A stretch of DNA of 64,000 nucleotides from assembly GCF_026004115.1 (NCBI RefSeq), contig NZ_BPIM01000001.1:2274501-2338500 (forward strand). The letters run 5' to 3'. The notes below the pieces were generated by a model, which did not search any database, had not been told where the DNA came from, and saw only the letters and a program-made list of their open reading frames with translations. Within the stretch, counting starts at the first letter, position 1, and each line of letters opens with the position of its first letter. Positions 25,179 to 35,588 of the stretch are shown one piece after another. The stretch is from Meiothermus sp. GTDB lineage: Bacteria > Deinococcota > Deinococci > Deinococcales > Thermaceae. A program made the translations under genes and the position numbers.

Positions 25179-25940
25179 GCTTGTAATCTGAACCTGCGTT
25201 CCATTGGGATCGGTCAGGGTCTGGGGGGCTTGGCCCTGGATGGCCATCTGGTAGGAAAGCAGCCCGGTGGCGTCTTTGGGGGCGGTGCGGCCCCGGGCCC
25301 ACAGGTTGATGCCGATATGGTGGTGGTAGCTATCGGCGGCTAGGAAGCGGGCGCCGGGGTAGTCGCCCTGCATCAGCTCTAGGCCCAGCCCCTGGTAGAA
25401 GGCCTGGGCTTCGTCCAGGTCGCGCACGTGGAGGTGCAGATGCCCCAGGGCGGTCTCTGGGTCGAGCGGTTCGCTGCGTTTGGCTTCGGCGAGAAGGGCT
25501 TGCAGGTCGAGCGGCATGGATACCATCGCCAGCCGGTCGCCCCGAAAGGGCCATTCTTTGCGGGGTCGGTCGCGGTAAAGCTCGAGCCCGTTGCCCTCGG
25601 GGTCGGCCAGGTAGAGGGCCTCCGAGACCCCGTGATCGGAAGCCCCTTGAAAGTGGGGGTAGCGGGCCTCCACCAGCCGTCGGAAAATAGCGGCCAGGGC
25701 GGCCCGACTGGGCAGCAGCAGGGCCAGATGGTACAGCCCCAGGGTAGGCTGGGGGCGCAGGGGGGCGTTGGGCGCGTACAGCAGGGTAAGGGTGAATTTT
25801 CCGCCTGTGGGGGCCAGGGTGGTCTCTGGGCCTTGCTGATAAAGAACCTCGAGGCCCAGCAAGCCCTGGTAGAAAGCCAGTTGGCGCTCGAGGTTCTGTA
25901 CCCGCAGGTTGAGCCCGGTTAGCGCCAGCGTTGGGGTCAT
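25173..25940 (-). CDS. VOC (glyoxalase/extradiol dioxygenase-like) family protein, CatE-like
   Basis: The 255-residue protein has two VOC modules: residues of about 5-125 (LTGLNLRVQNLERQLAFYQG, then LYLADPEGNGLELYRDRP) and about 160-255 (LGHLHLHVRDLDEAQAFYQG, then SYHHHIGINLW). The ExxxG and His metal ligands of the fold are visible. It resembles the Bacillus CatE/YfiE group of catechol-2,3-dioxygenase-like proteins, but the activity is not certain. The start has TACTAT (25947-25952) 6 nt upstream, and a divergent leaderless gene starts 70 bp away. Confidence 0.85.
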   Translation of the reverse strand: MTPTLALTGLNLRVQNLERQLAFYQGLLGLEVLYQQGPETTLAPTGGKFTLTLLYAPNAPLRPQPTLGLYHLALLLPSRAALAAIFRRLVEARYPHFQGASDHGVSEALYLADPEGNGLELYRDRPRKEWPFRGDRLAMVSMPLDLQALLAEAKRSEPLDPETALGHLHLHVRDLDEAQAFYQGLGLELMQGDYPGARFLAADSYHHHIGINLWARGRTAPKDATGLLSYQMAIQGQAPQTLTDPNGTQVQITSL

Positions 25941-26010
25941 GGCTTCATAGTATCCAAAGTGCTATAAAATGTAAAGCATTTGGGGACTAGAATTTCGATA
26001 TGCTATCGGG

Positions 26011-26850
26011 GTGCGTGTTTTTGTAACGGGGGGGACAGGATACCTGGGGGCCGCTTTGTTGCGCCAGCAGCCTGGCCAGCCCTGGGTGCTGGGGGCCAGC
26101 TACTTTAGCGGTACCCCTGGGCTACCGGGGGTGGCGTGGGTTCGCCTGGATATTCGAGACGCTAAAGCCGTTGAGGCCACGCTGGCCCGGTTTCGCCCGG
26201 TGGTGGTCGTCCACACCGCCTACAGCAAGGCCGGCCCGGAGGCGCTCGAGTCCATTACGGTGCAGGGCAGCGCTCATGTGGCCCAGGCGTGCCGGAATAT
26301 CGGGGCACGGCTCATCCACCTCTCCACCGACCAGGTGTTTGACGGCGAGTACCCGCCCTACGCCGAGTCGGCGCCGCCCAACCCCATCACCCCCTACGGT
26401 CGGGCCAAGCTCCGGGCCGAGCAAGTTGTGCAGGCCATCCTGCCCCAGGCCACCATTGTGCGCACCTCGCTCATCTGGGGCCTGAACCCTGTGGACGCGA
26501 CCAGCCAGATGGTGCTGGAGATTGCCGATGGAAAGCGCACAGGGGGGCTATTTGTGGACGAGCACCGCTCCTTTGTGTTTGTGCAAGACCTGGCCAGCGC
26601 CCTGTGGGAGCTGGTTTTGCTGAGCCATCCGGGTGTGCTGCACCTGGGGGGCGCCGAGGTGCTGAGCCGGCTCGAGTTTGGCCGCTTGATTGCCCCCCTT
26701 CACGGACGTGACCCGGCCTACCTGCCGCCCCAGTCCCGTACCGACTTCCCCGAACCCCGTCCGGCCAACTGCGCCTTGGACAGCTCGCTGGCCCAGTCCA
26801 TGCTCCAGACCCGCCTGCGTGGGGTGCGCGAGGTACTGGACACACTATAG
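26011..26850 (+). CDS. RmlD-like NAD(P)-dependent sugar/epimerase-type reductase
   Basis: The 279-residue protein is an extended SDR. It has the nucleotide motif VTGGTGYLGAAL at the N terminus, STDQVFDG around 105-112, and the catalytic YxxxK as Tyr129/Lys133 (PYGRAKLRAEQ). The pattern is that of dTDP-4-dehydrorhamnose reductases. No other dTDP-rhamnose genes lie in the window, so the real substrate is open. It starts with GTG, and TATGCT (25999-26004) lies 6 nt before it, so the mRNA is probably leaderless with a GTG start. Confidence 0.87.
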   Translation: MRVFVTGGTGYLGAALLRQQPGQPWVLGASYFSGTPGLPGVAWVRLDIRDAKAVEATLARFRPVVVVHTAYSKAGPEALESITVQGSAHVAQACRNIGARLIHLSTDQVFDGEYPPYAESAPPNPITPYGRAKLRAEQVVQAILPQATIVRTSLIWGLNPVDATSQMVLEIADGKRTGGLFVDEHRSFVFVQDLASALWELVLLSHPGVLHLGGAEVLSRLEFGRLIAPLHGRDPAYLPPQSRTDFPEPRPANCALDSSLAQSMLQTRLRGVREVLDTL

Positions 26851-26902
26851 AAGCAGGGTACTGGGCTTTTTTGAATTTTCTCTGCAGGTTATTCTGAAGC
26901 CC

Positions 26903-27715
26903 ATGTTGAAACTCGGCGTGGACTTTGGGCTCTCCAATACCGATGTGGTGCTGGTGGAAAACGACCAGATTCTGGCTCACCAGACCCTAAAAACCGGCCC
27001 CGCCAGCCCGGAGGCGCTCCGGGGGGTGCTCCATCACCTGAACGTGCAATCCTCTGAACTGGGGGCCATTGCCAGCGCCGGAGGTTTATCGCGCCACCTG
27101 CCCGATACCTTCGAGGGGCTTCCCGTCGAAAAAATCAGCGAGGCCCAGGCGGTAGGGCGGGGGGCCCTGGCCCTGTCCGGCCTGACCGAAGCCCTGGTAG
27201 TTTCGGCGGGCACCGGTACGGCCATGATTGCCGCCCGCGGCGCCGAGGCCCAGCACTTCACCGGCTCGGCGGTGGGGGGCGGGACCTTGCTGGGCTTGTC
27301 CCGCTTGCTGTTGGGTACCTCCGACCCCCTCGAGGTGGCCCGTCTGGCTGAAGCGGGCAACCCCAGCGGCGTGGACTCAACTCTGGTAGATGTAATTGGC
27401 GGGGGTATAGGACACCTGCCCCCCGATGCTACCGCCGTCAACTTTGGCCGGCTGGTAGAAGGAGCCAACCCCAGCCGCGAGGACCTGGCGGCGGGCCTGG
27501 TGACGCTGGTGGGGCAGGTGATCGCCATGATTGCCATCAATGCCGCACAGGCCGCCGGCCTGTCGCAGATTGTGATCGTGGGGCATCTGCCCGACCTGAA
27601 GCCCATGCGCCAGGCGTTTGAGCGGGTCTGGTACTTTTACCAGATTGAACCCAGGCCCCTCATTCCCCACCTGTCCGGACTGGCCACAGCCTACGGCGCG
27701 GCCCTCTGTGTCTAA
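26903..27715 (+). CDS. coaW: Type II pantothenate kinase
   Basis: The 270-residue protein has the acetate-kinase/Hsp70-fold features of eukaryote-like pantothenate kinases: the phosphate loop GVDFGLSNTDVVLV, the GTGTAMI glycine motif, GGGTLLGLSRLLLG, and a C-terminal IVIVGHLPDL strand. Such enzymes phosphorylate pantothenate at the start of coenzyme A synthesis. The start at 26903 has TATTCT (26890-26895) 7 nt upstream. The longer open frame from 26690 overlaps the preceding gene and is not used. Confidence 0.85.
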   Translation: MLKLGVDFGLSNTDVVLVENDQILAHQTLKTGPASPEALRGVLHHLNVQSSELGAIASAGGLSRHLPDTFEGLPVEKISEAQAVGRGALALSGLTEALVVSAGTGTAMIAARGAEAQHFTGSAVGGGTLLGLSRLLLGTSDPLEVARLAEAGNPSGVDSTLVDVIGGGIGHLPPDATAVNFGRLVEGANPSREDLAAGLVTLVGQVIAMIAINAAQAAGLSQIVIVGHLPDLKPMRQAFERVWYFYQIEPRPLIPHLSGLATAYGAALCV

Positions 27716-27774
27716 AAAAACAAGCCGGGCCTTGCAGGGACGTTTGACATAAAAAGCCGTCGTAAACTGAAACC

Positions 27775-28203
27775 ATGAAACCTCCCGCGGGCCTTTTCGC
27801 CCACCTGGAAGACGATAACAACTACGACAACCTCAAGCTGGTGTTGTCGGATGGGGTAGGGGAGGAGGTGCTTTGGCTCTCGGCGCTCGAGCTGGCCGAA
27901 GGTTTAGCCCACCTGGAGGAAGACGACCTGCTCGATCCCCACGAGTCGGCCTGGTCGCACGAGGCCGTCGAGGTGCCCGAAGTGCACATCTCGCCCTATG
28001 GCGTAGCCCGCCGCAGCCCCCGTCTCGAGGGGGCCTACCGTGCTGCCCAGGTCGAACTCTACAACCCCTCCGGCCTCTTGCTGCTGCGCCGGGTGGTGGA
28101 AGATGGGGGCGATGTGCTCGAGATGACCACCCCCAACGGCTCGGTTTATACCTTCGACTATCAGCAGGTACGGGCCTACCTGCGTCTTTTGTTGCCCCAC
28201 TGA
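27775..28203 (+). CDS. Hypothetical protein, 142 residues, whose stop codon lies at a MITE insertion point
   Basis: I do not recognise this soluble, acidic protein (HLEDDNNYDNLKLVLSDGVG, then ELAEGLAHLEEDDLLDPHES). TAAACT (27763-27768) lies 6 nt before the ATG. Its TGA stop at 28201-28203 ends on the first base of the ATACC terminus of the MITE-like element at 28203-28438. The element may therefore have supplied the stop and shortened the protein. Confidence 0.6.
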   Translation: MKPPAGLFAHLEDDNNYDNLKLVLSDGVGEEVLWLSALELAEGLAHLEEDDLLDPHESAWSHEAVEVPEVHISPYGVARRSPRLEGAYRAAQVELYNPSGLLLLRRVVEDGGDVLEMTTPNGSVYTFDYQQVRAYLRLLLPH

Positions 28204-28438
28204 TACCAGATTCGCTTGATTCGTTACTGAACGATAACGAATCAACCCTACCGAAGTTATCCGCGTAGCGGAGGGCGATACCGCCCCTTGGAAGTTATCC
28301 GCGTAGCGGAGGGCGTAAGCCCCTTTGGAAGGGAGACGCTTTTTTCGCCGACCGTTCGGGAGGGGTGTGCTCTAGGATTCAAAAAGATAACTTTTGGGGG
28401 ATCTTTGGTTTGAACGATTATCTTTTTGAATCCGGTAT
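28203..28438 (+). repeat. MITE-like element, two internal units (copy 3 of 6)
   Basis: The copy is 236 bp, from ATACCAGATTC to GAATCCGGTAT. It carries two tandem internal units, the second slightly diverged (GGGCGTAAGCCCC), then the GCGTCTCC core and the long hairpin ATTCAAAAAGATAA ... TTATCTTTTTGAAT. Together with the leaderless promoter of the next gene it fills the 311-bp gap between 28204 and 28514. Confidence 0.85.
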
Positions 28439-28514
28439 AACATCATTATCTTGCGTTACAGTTTTGCTTTGGCGTGGAGGGGATTGATTGGCGATGCTCC
28501 GCTAAGATGGGCGC

Positions 28515-29309
28515 ATGCGCATTACCTCTACGTCCAACCCCCGCATCAAGGCCGCCGCACTTCTCAAGGAACGCAAAGGGCGAGAGCAAACGGGGTTGTT
28601 CTTGATAGAGGGCTCGAGGGAGATCGAGCGGGCCCTGGCGGTGGGCCTGGAGGTGGTGCAGGCCTACTGCGGTGAGCACCTGGATCCCGAGGAAGCCCGA
28701 ACGGTGGCGGAACTGGGCAAGCTCGAGCGCCTTGTAGTGACGGAAGTTTCAGAACCAGTGCTCAAAAAACTCAGCGCCAGGGAGAACCCGCCGGGAGTGG
28801 TGGCGGTAGCCCGGATGCCCAACCCTTCCTTGACTCGCTTCAAGCCGCCCCAAAACGCCCTGCTGCTGGTGGCGGTGGGGCTGGAAAAACCCGGCAACCT
28901 GGGGGCCTTGCTGCGCTCGGCCGACGCCGCCGGGGCGGATGCGGTGCTGGTGGTGGGCGGGGTGGACCTCTACAGCCCCCAGGTGATTCGCAACTCCACC
29001 GGGGTGGTTTTTTCACTGCCCACCTTTGCCGTACCGGAACAGGCAGTGCTGGACTGGCTGGAAGAACACCGGATTCCCCTGGTGGCCACCACCCCCCATA
29101 CCGACCAGGTTTTCTGGGACGCCGACTTGAGGGGGCCGGTGGCCATCGCGCTGGGGCCGGAGCACGCCGGGCTGGGGGAGTTGTGGTTGAACCGGGCCCG
29201 GCTGAAGGTCAAGATTCCCATGCAAGGCCAGGCGGATAGCCTGAACGTTTCGGTCACGGCGGCCTTGATGCTCTACGAGGCCAGAAGACAGCGCCGGGCT
29301 ATTGAATAG
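28515..29309 (+). CDS. SpoU/TrmH-family RNA 2'-O-methyltransferase
   Basis: The 264-residue protein has an N-terminal substrate-binding domain (ITSTSNPRIKAAALLKERKG, then LFLIEGSREIERAL) and a SPOUT catalytic domain. All three SpoU motifs are present: NLGALLRSADAAGADAV, IALGPEHAGL, and IPMQGQADSLNVSVTAAL. The family methylates ribose 2'-OH groups in rRNA or tRNA using S-adenosylmethionine. The exact target is unknown. TAAGAT (28503-28508) lies 6 nt upstream of the ATG. The tail overlaps the convergent SanA-like gene by 11 bp. Confidence 0.92.
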   Translation: MRITSTSNPRIKAAALLKERKGREQTGLFLIEGSREIERALAVGLEVVQAYCGEHLDPEEARTVAELGKLERLVVTEVSEPVLKKLSARENPPGVVAVARMPNPSLTRFKPPQNALLLVAVGLEKPGNLGALLRSADAAGADAVLVVGGVDLYSPQVIRNSTGVVFSLPTFAVPEQAVLDWLEEHRIPLVATTPHTDQVFWDADLRGPVAIALGPEHAGLGELWLNRARLKVKIPMQGQADSLNVSVTAALMLYEARRQRRAIE

Positions 29310-29964
29310 GGTCTATCCCAATCCGAATTGGGGCCCCCAGGTACCTGGGCTGCTTGTTCAACAGCAAATCCAGCAGCATCTGCACCCGGGCCAGGGGTTC
29401 GCGGAAGCGGGTGTTGGAGTGGAAGCCCTCCGGGGGGTCCGGGGCGTTATAGCCAATGGCCTCGAGGCCCCGGTGCCGTGCAATATAGACCGCCCGTTGG
29501 TTGTGAAACCGCTGCGAGACGATAGTAAAGCGCTGTTCCCCAAAAACCCCCCTGGCCCGCACCACCGAGTCCAGGGTGCGAAAACCGGCATAATCGCGGT
29601 AGATACGCTCTTTAGGAACCCCAAGAGCTATCAAGGCCTCACGCATGGCCGAGGGTTCGTCGTAGTAGGGGCTGCTATTATCGCCGCTCACCAGCAAATA
29701 ATCAACTTTCCCGGCCTGGTAAAGCTGTGCAGCCGCCTGGATGCGGCCCACAAAGTAGGGGTTGGGCCTGCCACGAACGGTGGTGGGGCCGGTACCCAGC
29801 ACCAGCCCCACCCGGTTGTGGGGTACCTGAAGAGGGTCTTGGTAGAGCCAGGGTTGGCTATAGCGCTCCACCCAGGCGTTCGTTCCTGACAGGATGAGAA
29901 GAGGGGGCAATACCAGCAATCCAGCGCTCCAGGATAAATATTTGAATAGCAATGTCCAGCGCAC
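29299..29964 (-). CDS. SanA/YdcF (DUF218)-like envelope protein
   Basis: The 221-residue protein has one N-terminal membrane anchor (about residues 5-28) followed by a DUF218 domain: VGLVLGTGPTTVRGRPNPYF, VDYLLVSGDN, ALGVPKERIYRDYAGFRTLD, and FTIVSQRFHNQRAVYIA. SanA-like members affect envelope permeability and vancomycin sensitivity in other bacteria; the enzymatic role is unsettled. It starts with GTG, and TATACT (29971-29976) is 6 nt upstream. Confidence 0.85.
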   Translation of the reverse strand: MRWTLLFKYLSWSAGLLVLPPLLILSGTNAWVERYSQPWLYQDPLQVPHNRVGLVLGTGPTTVRGRPNPYFVGRIQAAAQLYQAGKVDYLLVSGDNSSPYYDEPSAMREALIALGVPKERIYRDYAGFRTLDSVVRARGVFGEQRFTIVSQRFHNQRAVYIARHRGLEAIGYNAPDPPEGFHSNTRFREPLARVQMLLDLLLNKQPRYLGAPIRIGIDPIQ

Positions 29965-30038
29965 AATTTTAGTATAGACCTTATCCTGAACTTGATATTA
30001 GTAGACTCAACTGTTTTAGGTTGTGCGCCCCAGACCTC

Positions 30039-30085
30039 TTGACATTCTCATGGATAGCCCGAAATAATATGATTTCGGGTTGACA
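30039..30085 (+). promoter_or_regulatory. groES: groESL control region with a perfect inverted repeat
   Basis: TTGACA (30039-30044) is followed by the inverted repeat CCCGAAAT-AATATG-ATTTCGGG (30058-30079), which contains TAATAT and TATGAT, and then by a second TTGACA (30080-30085). An 8-bp perfect repeat with a 6-bp spacer over the likely -10 region of a chaperonin operon suggests a heat-shock repressor site. The CIRCE consensus (TTAGCACTC-N9-GAGTGCTAA) is absent. Promoter spacings are not ideal, so the exact transcription start is uncertain. Confidence 0.5.
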
Positions 30086-30130
30086 CTCTAAACCCAAGAC
30101 TGTCAAAAGCGCAACAAGGAGGTAGTATCT

Positions 30131-30427
30131 ATGGCAACAGCAACCATGCTCAGACCCCTCGGTGACCGTGTGGTGGTCAAGCGCATTGAAGAAGAAGCCA
30201 AGACCAAAGGGGGCATTGTGCTGCCCGACACCGCCAAGGAAAAGCCCCAGAAGGGCAAGGTGATTGCTGTGGGTACCGGGCGGGTGCTCGACAACGGCAC
30301 CAAGGTACCTCTGGAAGTGAAGCAGGGCGACACCGTGGTTTTTGCCAAGTACGGCGGAACCGAGATCGAGATTGACGGGGAAGAGTACATCATCCTCTCC
30401 GAGCGCGATCTGCTGGCGGTGATGTAA
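30131..30427 (+). CDS. groES: Co-chaperonin GroES
   Basis: The 98-residue protein caps the GroEL cavity. The family signature [20 protein letters not shown] and the mobile loop [17 protein letters not shown] are present, as is the C-terminal [24 protein letters not shown] lies upstream of the ATG. It is followed by groEL after 94 bp. That gap contains a short repeat sequence (GGATAGTCCATAGTC) but no clear promoter. Confidence 0.98.
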   Translation: MATATMLRPLGDRVVVKRIEEEAKTKGGIVLPDTAKEKPQKGKVIAVGTGRVLDNGTKVPLEVKQGDTVVFAKYGGTEIEIDGEEYIILSERDLLAVM

Positions 30428-30521
30428 ATAAGAGCCGATGGCGGATAGTCCATAGTCAAAGACAAAAGCCCCAAAAGGCCATTAGCTATTCGCTATATGC
30501 AAAACTGAAAGGAGTACAACC

Positions 30522-32159
<1,638 letters not shown>

Positions 32160-32176
32160 AAAACCTCACCGGCTGG

Positions 32177-32213
32177 CCCCCTCTTCTCCACAGGAGAGGG
32201 GGTATGATTTTAA
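32177..32213 (+). terminator. Hairpin downstream of groEL
   Basis: CCCCCTCT (32177-32184) pairs with AGAGGGGG (32195-32202), and the stem can extend inward by three pairs. It is followed by TATGATTTT, an imperfect U-tract. It probably terminates groESL in its present position, although a stronger terminator follows the partial groEL copy at 40400. Confidence 0.6.
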
Positions 32214-32269
32214 CGCCGGTGTAACGTCACGGTTTGTACGATGAATGCGCTTCGGTTGTGGGGAGCGGT

Positions 32270-35200
32270 GTGCACCAGGAAGCCATCACTCAGCTCAGGC
32301 GGCACTTCAAGGCCGTGCTCTGTAGGCGCCCAGGTCAGGCGCTATGGCTATGGGGCGAGCCTGGGGTGGGCAAGACCTTCACCGCCCAGGCCCTGCTGCT
32401 AGAGACCCCCTGCCAGAGCCTGAGCCTGCACGCTACCCTCCCCGACAGGGCCCTGGTCCTCTCCCTCCCCCGACCTCCCAGGCGGCCTGCCTGGACCGAG
32501 GCCCAGCGCCAGCGGCTCATGCACAGCCAGTACGTGCCGCTAGCGACCCTGGTGGACACCCTGACGGCCACCATGAGCGCCCTAGCTCCTTTCGTGCTTC
32601 ACCTCGAGGACCTCCACGAGGCCAGCCCCGAGCGCCTCGAGCTGGTTCAAAAACTCGCCCGGGTCGTCCTGCGCTTGCGGGGGGTCGGGCTTCTGGTCAC
32701 CAGCCGCGGCGAGCCGCTTGAATGTTTCAAAGGGTATCGCATAGCGCCCTTAAGCGAGGCGGAGTCAAATCAGCTGCTCCGTGCCGAAGCCGCGCACGAG
32801 CTGCCCCAGGAGGGCCTGGAGTGGGTCTTTTCCCGTGCGAAGGGGAACCCCCTCTTCACGCTGGAGTTCTGGCGTTACCTCTCCCGGCAGGGCTACTTCT
32901 GGTCGGATGGCCGACACTGGCACTGGAGAAAACCCCCGGATGACTTCGTTCCCGTGAGTGTGGAGGCGCTAATTGCCCGGGTACTCTCCGGCCTTGTCGA
33001 GGCTCCGGAGCAGCAAGCCGCCCTGGAAGCACGGGCCATACTACCCAGCAGGTTCCATGGCGACGCTCTTGAGGCGCTATGGTCCAGGATGGCGGAGATG
33101 GATAGCCAAACCCTGAGCCATATCCAGCGACTTCTAAACCAAAAGGGGGTCTTGCAGCAGGATCGCTTTGCCCATCCGCTGATTCAGGAAGTGGCCGAGC
33201 GGGAGATCCCCGGCTTACGCAAGCAGGCCTACGCCCGCCGGGCCCTGGCGGCGCTGGCCGGGCAACCCGAAGAGGCGGCCTGCTTCATCGAAATGGCCCA
33301 CCTGGAACCCCAGGAAGCCCTCAGGCTGCTCGAGGCCGCCGCGCAAAGCGCAGAAGCCAGGGGGGACAGGCCGGGCCGGGCTAGGTGGCTGGCCGAGGCC
33401 GTGAAGTGGGGCGGCCTCGAGCAAGCCGGGCGAGCGTTCGAAGCCGCCCAGCTTCTCAAGACTGTGGATCCCACTCGAGCCGTTCAGATGGCCGAAATCG
33501 CAGCTTCCGCTCCCTTGCCCAACCCAGAGGCAGTTCTGCTGCTGGCCGAGTTGCTGGCGGCACAGGGACGCATCCGTGAAGCCGAGGTCTCACTGCGGCG
33601 GCTTCCTCGATCAGAAGACAGCGCGCTTCGCTGGTGGGAGACCCAGATCTACGTCCTGGGCCAGGGTGGCCGGTGGCAGCAGGTCGTCGAGCTGTGGAGC
33701 CAGCAGCCCGGCTATCAGGCCAGGGCCAGGCCCCGAACCCGCCTTCAGGTAGCAACCTGCCTGGCCTTCTTGAACAGGCTCGACGAAGCCCAGCACATCC
33801 TGGAGGAACTGCCCATCCTGGACTCGCTGCCCCCGGAAATTCAGCTCGCAGCGCTCAACCTCCAGGGACAGATACAGACCTATCGAGGTTGCCATGCCCA
33901 GGCACTCGAAATCGAGGAGCGCTTCATCGTCTTGGCCAAATCCATGGGCTCGGCACAAGCCATCGCCACCGGTCTGCTCAATCAGGCCAGCACCTACAGC
34001 GCTTTGGGGTTGCGCAGCCAGGCCAAAGCCTGCTTGCAAGAGGCCAGGGCCCTGAGCATGCACTCTGGTCAGACCATGCGCTACGCGGTGGTGCAGCTTC
34101 GGCTGGCCGACGGGCTGGCCGACGAAGGCGAGTTCGAGCAGGCCGAAGCCCTGCTGTTGGAAGCGCAGGGCCTGTTGCAGCAGTACCATCAGGTGCAGTG
34201 GCAAACCGAGAGCCACCTCAAGCTGGCCCGCCTCTACCTGACCTGGCAGCCGCTCCACGGGCCCGCCCTGGCGCTCAAGCACGCCCAGGGCGCGCTAGAG
34301 CTGGCTCGAGCCAGCCGCGACGTGAAGTTCATGGCCTCGAGCCTGGCCTACCTGAGCCGCGCTCACAGCCAGGCCGGCAGCCCCGTGGCAGCGTTGGAGA
34401 TCGCTCAGGAAGGCCTGGCCCTGTGCACCCGCGAGGGCATCAAACAGGCCGATGCCTGGCTTGCCTATGGCCTGGCCCTGGAGGCAAATGGGCGGCTGGC
34501 CGAAGCCCTCGAGGCCATCCAGGCTGCTTCCGCCCAGCAACACGAGCGCAAACTGGCCGAACGCTTTGCCCTCGAAGCCGACCGCATCTCCGCCAATCTG
34601 GAGAACGCGCGCAAACGCCACGAGTGGTTCGTCTCCCAGGGGTTGCTGGGGCTGGCCAGGCTGGCTTCGCGCTACTTCCCAGCGCTGGCCGGCCCGTCCC
34701 AACTACTACACGAAAGCCCCCCCCAAAGTGGGCTCCGCCTCAAAGTGCTGGGTCCGGTGGAGCTGGAGCGGGATGGCCAGCCCATCACCTACCGGGGCAA
34801 GAAGCGCCTGGAGTTGCTGTGCTATTTGCTCGAGGCCCGCATCGCCGGGAAGACCGAGGTGAGCGGGCTCGAGCTAGCGGACGTGTTCTACCCCGCAGTC
34901 GAGGAGGCCAGGGCCAGGGCCACGCTCAAGCAACAGGTTCACCTCATCCGCATGACCCTGGGCTCCGAAGCCATCCAGAGCACCCCGAGTGGCTATGCCC
35001 TCGGAGCCATCCGCTCCGATGCCGAGGAGTTCTTGCAGAGGGGGGATGCTCGCTTGTGGCGCGGGCCCTACCTCGAGCACCTCGGCGAAGGCTGGCACGG
35101 CAGCGTGCGCGAGGCCCTGACCCAGGCCCTGTACGCTGGGGCCGCAGCCCTGCTGGAAAGTGAGCCCAAAGAGGCCTCCCGGCTGGCCCAGATCCTACTC

Positions 35201-35389
35201 GAGATGGAACCCTACGACACCAGCTTCTTGCAACTCAGCCTGCAAGCCGTCCAGCGCTCCGGAAGCCCCAAGGCCGCCAGTCGGCTGTACAAAGAGGCCC
35301 AGGAGCGCTTTTTGGAAGTGGGCGAGGTCTTGCCGGGGCTCGAGGCTTTCCTCCAGGCAGCCCCTCCAGCCTGGGCTCATAAGCGATAG
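32270..35389 (+). CDS. Large AAA-ATPase/TPR regulator with C-terminal winged helix and BTAD-like domain
   Basis: The product has about 1039 residues. An N-terminal STAND-type ATPase has Walker A GEPGVGKTF and Walker B FVLHLEDLHE. A long middle region (about residues 350-790) is made of TPR-like helical repeats. The C-terminal 230 residues hold a winged-helix segment (LKVLGPVELERDGQPITYRG, then ARATLKQQVHLIRMTLG) and a BTAD-like all-helical domain, as in SARP activators. Canonical SARPs carry these two domains first, so the order is reversed here. GGGGAG precedes the GTG at 32270. An in-frame TTG at 32234 is an alternative without an RBS. It is the first gene of the island between the two groEL 3' ends and may control the secreted-protein genes that follow. 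Confidence 0.85.
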   Translation: MHQEAITQLRRHFKAVLCRRPGQALWLWGEPGVGKTFTAQALLLETPCQSLSLHATLPDRALVLSLPRPPRRPAWTEAQRQRLMHSQYVPLATLVDTLTATMSALAPFVLHLEDLHEASPERLELVQKLARVVLRLRGVGLLVTSRGEPLECFKGYRIAPLSEAESNQLLRAEAAHELPQEGLEWVFSRAKGNPLFTLEFWRYLSRQGYFWSDGRHWHWRKPPDDFVPVSVEALIARVLSGLVEAPEQQAALEARAILPSRFHGDALEALWSRMAEMDSQTLSHIQRLLNQKGVLQQDRFAHPLIQEVAEREIPGLRKQAYARRALAALAGQPEEAACFIEMAHLEPQEALRLLEAAAQSAEARGDRPGRARWLAEAVKWGGLEQAGRAFEAAQLLKTVDPTRAVQMAEIAASAPLPNPEAVLLLAELLAAQGRIREAEVSLRRLPRSEDSALRWWETQIYVLGQGGRWQQVVELWSQQPGYQARARPRTRLQVATCLAFLNRLDEAQHILEELPILDSLPPEIQLAALNLQGQIQTYRGCHAQALEIEERFIVLAKSMGSAQAIATGLLNQASTYSALGLRSQAKACLQEARALSMHSGQTMRYAVVQLRLADGLADEGEFEQAEALLLEAQGLLQQYHQVQWQTESHLKLARLYLTWQPLHGPALALKHAQGALELARASRDVKFMASSLAYLSRAHSQAGSPVAALEIAQEGLALCTREGIKQADAWLAYGLALEANGRLAEALEAIQAASAQQHERKLAERFALEADRISANLENARKRHEWFVSQGLLGLARLASRYFPALAGPSQLLHESPPQSGLRLKVLGPVELERDGQPITYRGKKRLELLCYLLEARIAGKTEVSGLELADVFYPAVEEARARATLKQQVHLIRMTLGSEAIQSTPSGYALGAIRSDAEEFLQRGDARLWRGPYLEHLGEGWHGSVREALTQALYAGAAALLESEPKEASRLAQILLEMEPYDTSFLQLSLQAVQRSGSPKAASRLYKEAQERFLEVGEVLPGLEAFLQAAPPAWAHKR

Positions 35390-35588
35390 CCAAAGTGCGC
35401 AAAATGCCAAACACTGAACACCCAAATCGCAACCGAACAGCGTTTCGCGTCTTGCGTACGACGTAAGGCATAGAACCCCCAGTCCTCGACCCTCGACGTA
35501 TTTTTGACCGGCTTTTGACCAGACCTCCCCCAGGCTAGACCCCAAGGTGAAGCGGGGTTTGGAGGAATGCAGGGGAAGGAGAGCGGTC

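Noticed and set aside
26690-26902. N-terminal extension of the pantothenate kinase by 71 codons
   Set aside because: It overlaps the preceding reductase gene, and the family N terminus (GVDFGLSNT) begins only after the ATG at 26903, which has its own -10 box.
29965-30130. CIRCE/HrcA operator upstream of groES
   Set aside because: The TTAGCACTC-N9-GAGTGCTAA pattern was looked for and not found; a different inverted repeat is present.
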